Source of the DNA: Rhodobacterales bacterium | GTDB lineage: Bacteria > Pseudomonadota > Alphaproteobacteria > Rhodobacterales > Rhodobacteraceae | Length of the DNA: 64,000 nt | Assembly: GCA_026400355.1 (NCBI GenBank) | Contig: JAPLPE010000018.1 | Span: forward strand, 1 to 64,000 | Direction of reading: 5' to 3' | Part shown: piece by piece, positions 61,298 through 64,000 of the stretch | Layout: the number at the start of each line of letters is the position of its first letter | How positions within the stretch are numbered: position 1 is the stretch's first letter | Notes under the pieces: model-generated | Databases searched by the model: none | What the model was told of the DNA's origin: nothing | The model's input: the letters and a program-made list of their open reading frames with translations, nothing else | Translations under genes and position numbers: made by a program

Positions 61298-61690
61298 TCA
61301 GGCGGTGTCGCCAAACCCGTGCATCCGCCGCGCCCATTGGATCGCCACGATGGCGCCCTTAAGCCTGGGCAGAAGATAGAGGGAAAGGGCCACGCAGCCA
61401 ACGGCAAAGACGGTGAAGGTCACCAGAGGCTCGGGCCGGAAGCGGACAAAGAACATCAGGATCAGCGGCGCCATGAGATGACCCACGATCAAGATGGTCA
61501 GATAGGCGGGGCCGTCATCGGCGCGGTGGTGGAACAGTTCCTGCCTGCACACCGGGCAAGTGTCCTTGACCTTGAGATAGCCGTTGAACAAGTGGCCCTG
61601 CCCGCAGTTCGGGCAGCGCTGGTTCAGGCCACGCCGGATCGCGGGCCAGGTGGGCCGATCATCTTCCATAGTCACGGTCTGGTCCGTCAT
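61298..61690 (-). CDS. DUF983 zinc-ribbon membrane protein
   Basis: A 130-residue protein: an N-terminal four-Cys zinc ribbon (RCPNCGQGHLF...DTCPVCRQEL) followed by two membrane segments. The ATG at 61690 (MTDQTVTMEDDRP) gives the family's usual length; a longer frame to 61807 has no ribosome site. DUF983-NUDIX is a conserved pair in Rhodobacterales. Function unknown. Confidence 0.88.
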   Translation of the reverse strand: MTDQTVTMEDDRPTWPAIRRGLNQRCPNCGQGHLFNGYLKVKDTCPVCRQELFHHRADDGPAYLTILIVGHLMAPLILMFFVRFRPEPLVTFTVFAVGCVALSLYLLPRLKGAIVAIQWARRMHGFGDTA

Positions 61691-61905
61691 CGCGATGCTC
61701 CTTGACCGGGAAGCCAATGCGCCTGTCGCGGCACTTTGGAAAGGGGGCAAAGCGCCCTTGTGGCGCGATGTCGCTGGCTTGTGAATGGGGCGGAGAGATT
61801 CCTTCACCGGACTGCGACGGAAGTTGCGGCATAGGGCGTTCTACTTGTGAGTTCGGCGGATGAGCCCGGAGCTTAGGACATGAGAACCTCTGGAGAGTGG
61901 TGAGG

Positions 61906-62538
61906 ATGAGAAAGACGATTGTTATGGCCGGTCTGATGGCGGCCCTGCTTGGCAGCGCCGCTCTTGCACAGAATGCGGCTGCGCCCGCTGCCCCCGCCGA
62001 TGCGGGGCAGGAGATGGGCATGGGGCCTGAAGGCATGATGGGCATGGTTGGCATGGACCCGGCCATTGGCGGTCGCATGGGGTCGGGCATGGGCATGTCC
62101 TTTACATTGCTTGACACCAATGGCGATGGTCAGGTCACCGTCGAGGAGATTGAGGCCCGGCAGGCGGCCTGGTTTGCGACGGCTGATGCCGATGGCAGCG
62201 GTGGTTTGAGTGCCGAGGAAATGGTTGCCATGGCCGAGAGGGCGCGCCATGAGCTGCTGGCAGCGGCGATGACCGAGCGTGTGGCCCGGATCGACGACAA
62301 TAGCGACGGTCAGGTGCAGGCCGAAGAAATGACGGCGCGGATGCCGAACCCTATGATGACGATCTCTGTGCTGGATGCCGATAATGACGGCGCCATCACG
62401 CAGGCCGAGTTCGATACGGCCCATGAACGCTTTGACAATCGTGGCCCCTGTGGCGAGCGTCTTGGCGAACAGCGCGGTGAGCGCGGCAGCCGGGGCTGGG
62501 GTTTCTGGAACCATACCCAAGGCATGCACGGCGGCTGA
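61906..62538 (+). CDS. Secreted EF-hand protein
   Basis: A 210-residue exported protein (signal VMAGLMAALLGSAALAQ) with a Met/Gly-rich linker (GMGPEGMMGMVGMDP) and four EF-hand loops: DTNGDGQVTVEE, DADGSGGLSAEE, DDNSDGQVQAEE and DADNDGAITQAE. All carry most of the Ca2+ ligands. The Gly/Arg-rich tail ends with GFWNHTQGMHGG, which could bind metal. It lies upstream of the ECF sigma gene and may be part of its regulon or sensing. Met/His content makes metal binding plausible. Confidence 0.87.
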   Translation: MRKTIVMAGLMAALLGSAALAQNAAAPAAPADAGQEMGMGPEGMMGMVGMDPAIGGRMGSGMGMSFTLLDTNGDGQVTVEEIEARQAAWFATADADGSGGLSAEEMVAMAERARHELLAAAMTERVARIDDNSDGQVQAEEMTARMPNPMMTISVLDADNDGAITQAEFDTAHERFDNRGPCGERLGEQRGERGSRGWGFWNHTQGMHGG

Positions 62539-62647
62539 GGTGCAATGTGACGAGTACCAGCCCGGAACTGTCTGCATGGACGGCACCGGGCCGGTTTTTT
62601 GAGGACTGCACGGATGAACATGGCGCAGGCAATTCAGGATTAACGCA

Positions 62648-63217
62648 GTGCCGAGTCATGATCCCGATGGTGCGCTTCTTTTGGCATATGCCAATGGCGA
62701 TCCGCTTGCGGCGCGGGACCTGACGGCGCGGCTTGCGCCAAGGGTTCTGTTGCAGGCGGTGCGGATGCTGGCCGACCGGGCCGAGGCCGAGGATGTGACG
62801 CAGGAGGCGATGTTGCGCCTGTGGCGATCTGCTGCGGGCTGGCGGCAGGGCGAGGCCAAGGTCTCGACCTGGCTTTACCGGGTGACAGTGAATCTTTGCA
62901 CGGACCGGCTGCGGCACCGTGGCCGGGGTATGGCATTGGACGATGTGACTGAGCCGGAAGATCCGGCGCAGTCGGCCGCGGCCGCGATGCAGGAACGGAC
63001 GCGCTTGCAGGCCCTGTCGGACGCTTTAGCGCAACTGCCCGAGCGGCAAGCGCAGGCGGTGGCGCTGCGGCATCTGGAAGGTCTCGGCAATCCGGAGATT
63101 GCCGTGATCATGGACATCACGACCGAGGCGGTGGAGAGTCTGACCGCCCGTGGTAGAAGGGCGCTCGCGACGATACTGGCCGGGCGCAAGGCGGAACTGG
63201 GGTACGAGGATGACTGA
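62648..63217 (+). CDS. ECF-type RNA polymerase sigma factor
   Basis: A 189-residue sigma factor: region 2 (LAPRVLLQAVRMLADRAEAEDVTQEAMLRLWR, KVSTWLYRVTVNLCTDRLR) and region 4 (LAQLPERQAQAVALRHLEGLGNPEIAVIMDITTEAVESLTARGRRAL). The GTG start at 62648 gives the right N-terminus. It overlaps the next gene by 8 bases. With the following membrane protein and CpxP/CnrX-like protein it forms a CnrYXH-like module responding to metal or envelope stress. Confidence 0.9.
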   Translation: MPSHDPDGALLLAYANGDPLAARDLTARLAPRVLLQAVRMLADRAEAEDVTQEAMLRLWRSAAGWRQGEAKVSTWLYRVTVNLCTDRLRHRGRGMALDDVTEPEDPAQSAAAAMQERTRLQALSDALAQLPERQAQAVALRHLEGLGNPEIAVIMDITTEAVESLTARGRRALATILAGRKAELGYEDD

Positions 63218-63569
63218 AAAGGACAAAGACAACTTCGCGTTCTACGACCTGTTTGCCGAGGCACGGGGCGTTGCAGCAGAGCCCGGGGAAGACCTGATGG
63301 TGCGCATCCTGGCCGATGCGGCGCGAGTGCAGGCGCGGCCTGAGGCGGTCGCTCCGGTTCTGGTTTCGATGGGGGGCTGGCGCAATTGGCTGGCCGCGAT
63401 TGGCGGATGGCCCGCGGCGGGCGGTATTGCGCTGGCGACTGTGGCGGGCGTCTGGATCGGCGTGGCCGCGCCCACGGGATTGGCGACGCTGGCAAGCGGA
63501 GTCTGGGGCGAGACGGTGACTGTCGAGCTTTATGCGGATGATGATCTGCTCGGGCTTCTGGAGGGTTGA
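63210..63569 (+). CDS. Membrane protein, probable anti-sigma factor
   Basis: A 119-residue protein with a cytoplasmic N-terminal ~65 residues (AFYDLFAEARGVAAEPGEDLMVRILADA), one membrane segment (AAGGIALATVAGVWIGVAAP) and a short periplasmic tail. Coupled to the sigma gene by an 8-base overlap, it fits a CnrY-type anti-sigma factor, though it lacks any zinc-binding anti-sigma motif. Assignment is by context. Confidence 0.6.
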   Translation: MTEKDKDNFAFYDLFAEARGVAAEPGEDLMVRILADAARVQARPEAVAPVLVSMGGWRNWLAAIGGWPAAGGIALATVAGVWIGVAAPTGLATLASGVWGETVTVELYADDDLLGLLEG

Positions 63570-63572
63570 GAG

Positions 63573-64000
63573 ATGGTGGATAACATGACGACGACCCCGC
63601 CGACGGTGCCGGTGGCGCCGATGAAGCGGTCCATCATGCGGTGGATCGTAGTTGCCTCTCTGACCGCGAATTTTCTGGTGGTGGGTCTGGCTATTGGCGC
63701 GGCGATTGGTGGTCATGACATGCACAGGCCGCGGTCGATAGAACTGGCGCTGGGGCCGTTTGCGCGGGCGCTGGACGAAGGTGACCGGCGCGCAATTGCG
63801 CGGGATCTGATGATGCGGGACGGGATGCGTCCGCCGTCACGAGCCGAACGGGCGTATCAGATGGAGCAGTTGGTCTCGGCGCTGAAGGCCGCCCCCTATT
63901 CGCCCGATGACGTGAAAGCGATTGTCGAGAGCCAGAGCAGTTGGGTCCAGCAGGTGCAGACTGCGGCGCAGGAAGCGGTGCTGGAGCGGATCAATGCTAT
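63573..64000 (+). CDS. Periplasmic CpxP/CnrX-like metal sensor (cut by window edge)
   Basis: An open frame from ATG 63573 to the window end (142 residues so far). An N-terminal membrane anchor (WIVVASLTANFLVVGLAIGAAIGG) precedes a helical periplasmic domain with RRAIARDLMMRDGMRPPSRAERAYQMEQLVSAL and a coiled-coil-like continuation, as in the 'periplasmic heavy-metal sensor' family (CnrX, ZraP, CpxP). It starts 3 bases after the anti-sigma candidate, completing a CnrYXH-like operon. Confidence 0.8.
   Translation, partial: MVDNMTTTPPTVPVAPMKRSIMRWIVVASLTANFLVVGLAIGAAIGGHDMHRPRSIELALGPFARALDEGDRRAIARDLMMRDGMRPPSRAERAYQMEQLVSALKAAPYSPDDVKAIVESQSSWVQQVQTAAQEAVLERINA

Overview
The window looks like chromosomal DNA of a GC-rich alphaproteobacterium of the order Rhodobacterales (Rhodobacteraceae). 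The evidence is the gene content and gene order: an mreBCD-mrdA-rodA elongation operon, a smoEFGK-smoS-mtlK polyol operon in the order known from Rhodobacter sphaeroides, a (6-4)-type FeS photolyase beside a short-chain dehydrogenase, a DUF983-NUDIX pair, ureD-ureA-ureB, and many small proteins typical of that family. The species cannot be named from the sequence.

Layout. 1-26.2 kb is conserved housekeeping sequence: an IS630-type transposase end, a DUF1801 protein, nadE, a secreted MORN-repeat protein, the cell-shape operon (mreB to ghrA, minus strand), a SulP transporter, an RTX protein, a glycosidase-like protein, leuA with an unannotated-style leader peptide and hairpin, an SDR plus FeS photolyase, SseB, a uracil-DNA glycosylase, and a capsule cluster (kpsT-like, kpsE-like, kdsA). 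26.2-40.2 kb is a mosaic island whose left end lies in the 3' end of a tRNA-Gln(TTG) gene. A 20-bp copy of the tRNA 3' end recurs at 36043 (direct) and 39735 (inverted). The first unit (26294-36062) carries a protein with the three motifs of the A-family polymerase palm, a methyltransferase that has lost its N-terminal part, a tyrosine integrase and several small genes. The second unit is a 0.55-kb remnant, followed by a beta-barrel protein gene with a perfect FNR-type box and a serine carboxypeptidase. 40.2-50.5 kb is the polyol (sorbitol/mannitol) operon with its regulator, a HAD phosphatase and a spermidine-dehydrogenase-like flavoprotein. 50.5-51.7 kb is decayed insertion-sequence debris. 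51.7-64 kb holds a DUF4864 protein, an FkbM methyltransferase, a beta-helix spike-like protein, a urease fragment operon (ureD, ureA, ureB without ureC), an XRE regulator divergent from a fatty acid desaturase, a DMT exporter, NUDIX and DUF983, and a CnrYXH-like ECF sigma module preceded by an EF-hand protein; the last gene runs off the right edge.

How the genes work together. The mre operon builds the elongasome. kpsT/kpsE/kdsA fit Kdo-linked capsule export. The smo/mtl genes import and oxidise hexitols under a SorC-type regulator, for which a palindromic operator is visible upstream of smoE. The ECF sigma factor, its membrane partner and a CpxP/CnrX-like sensor would form an envelope or metal stress circuit.

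Most notable observations: the palm-polymerase-like protein in the tRNA-linked element; three related, strand-asymmetric end modules and inverted attachment junctions; a leucine attenuator; a structured repeat found in three convergent intergenic regions; and an orphan urease segment whose ureD may use a non-standard start codon.
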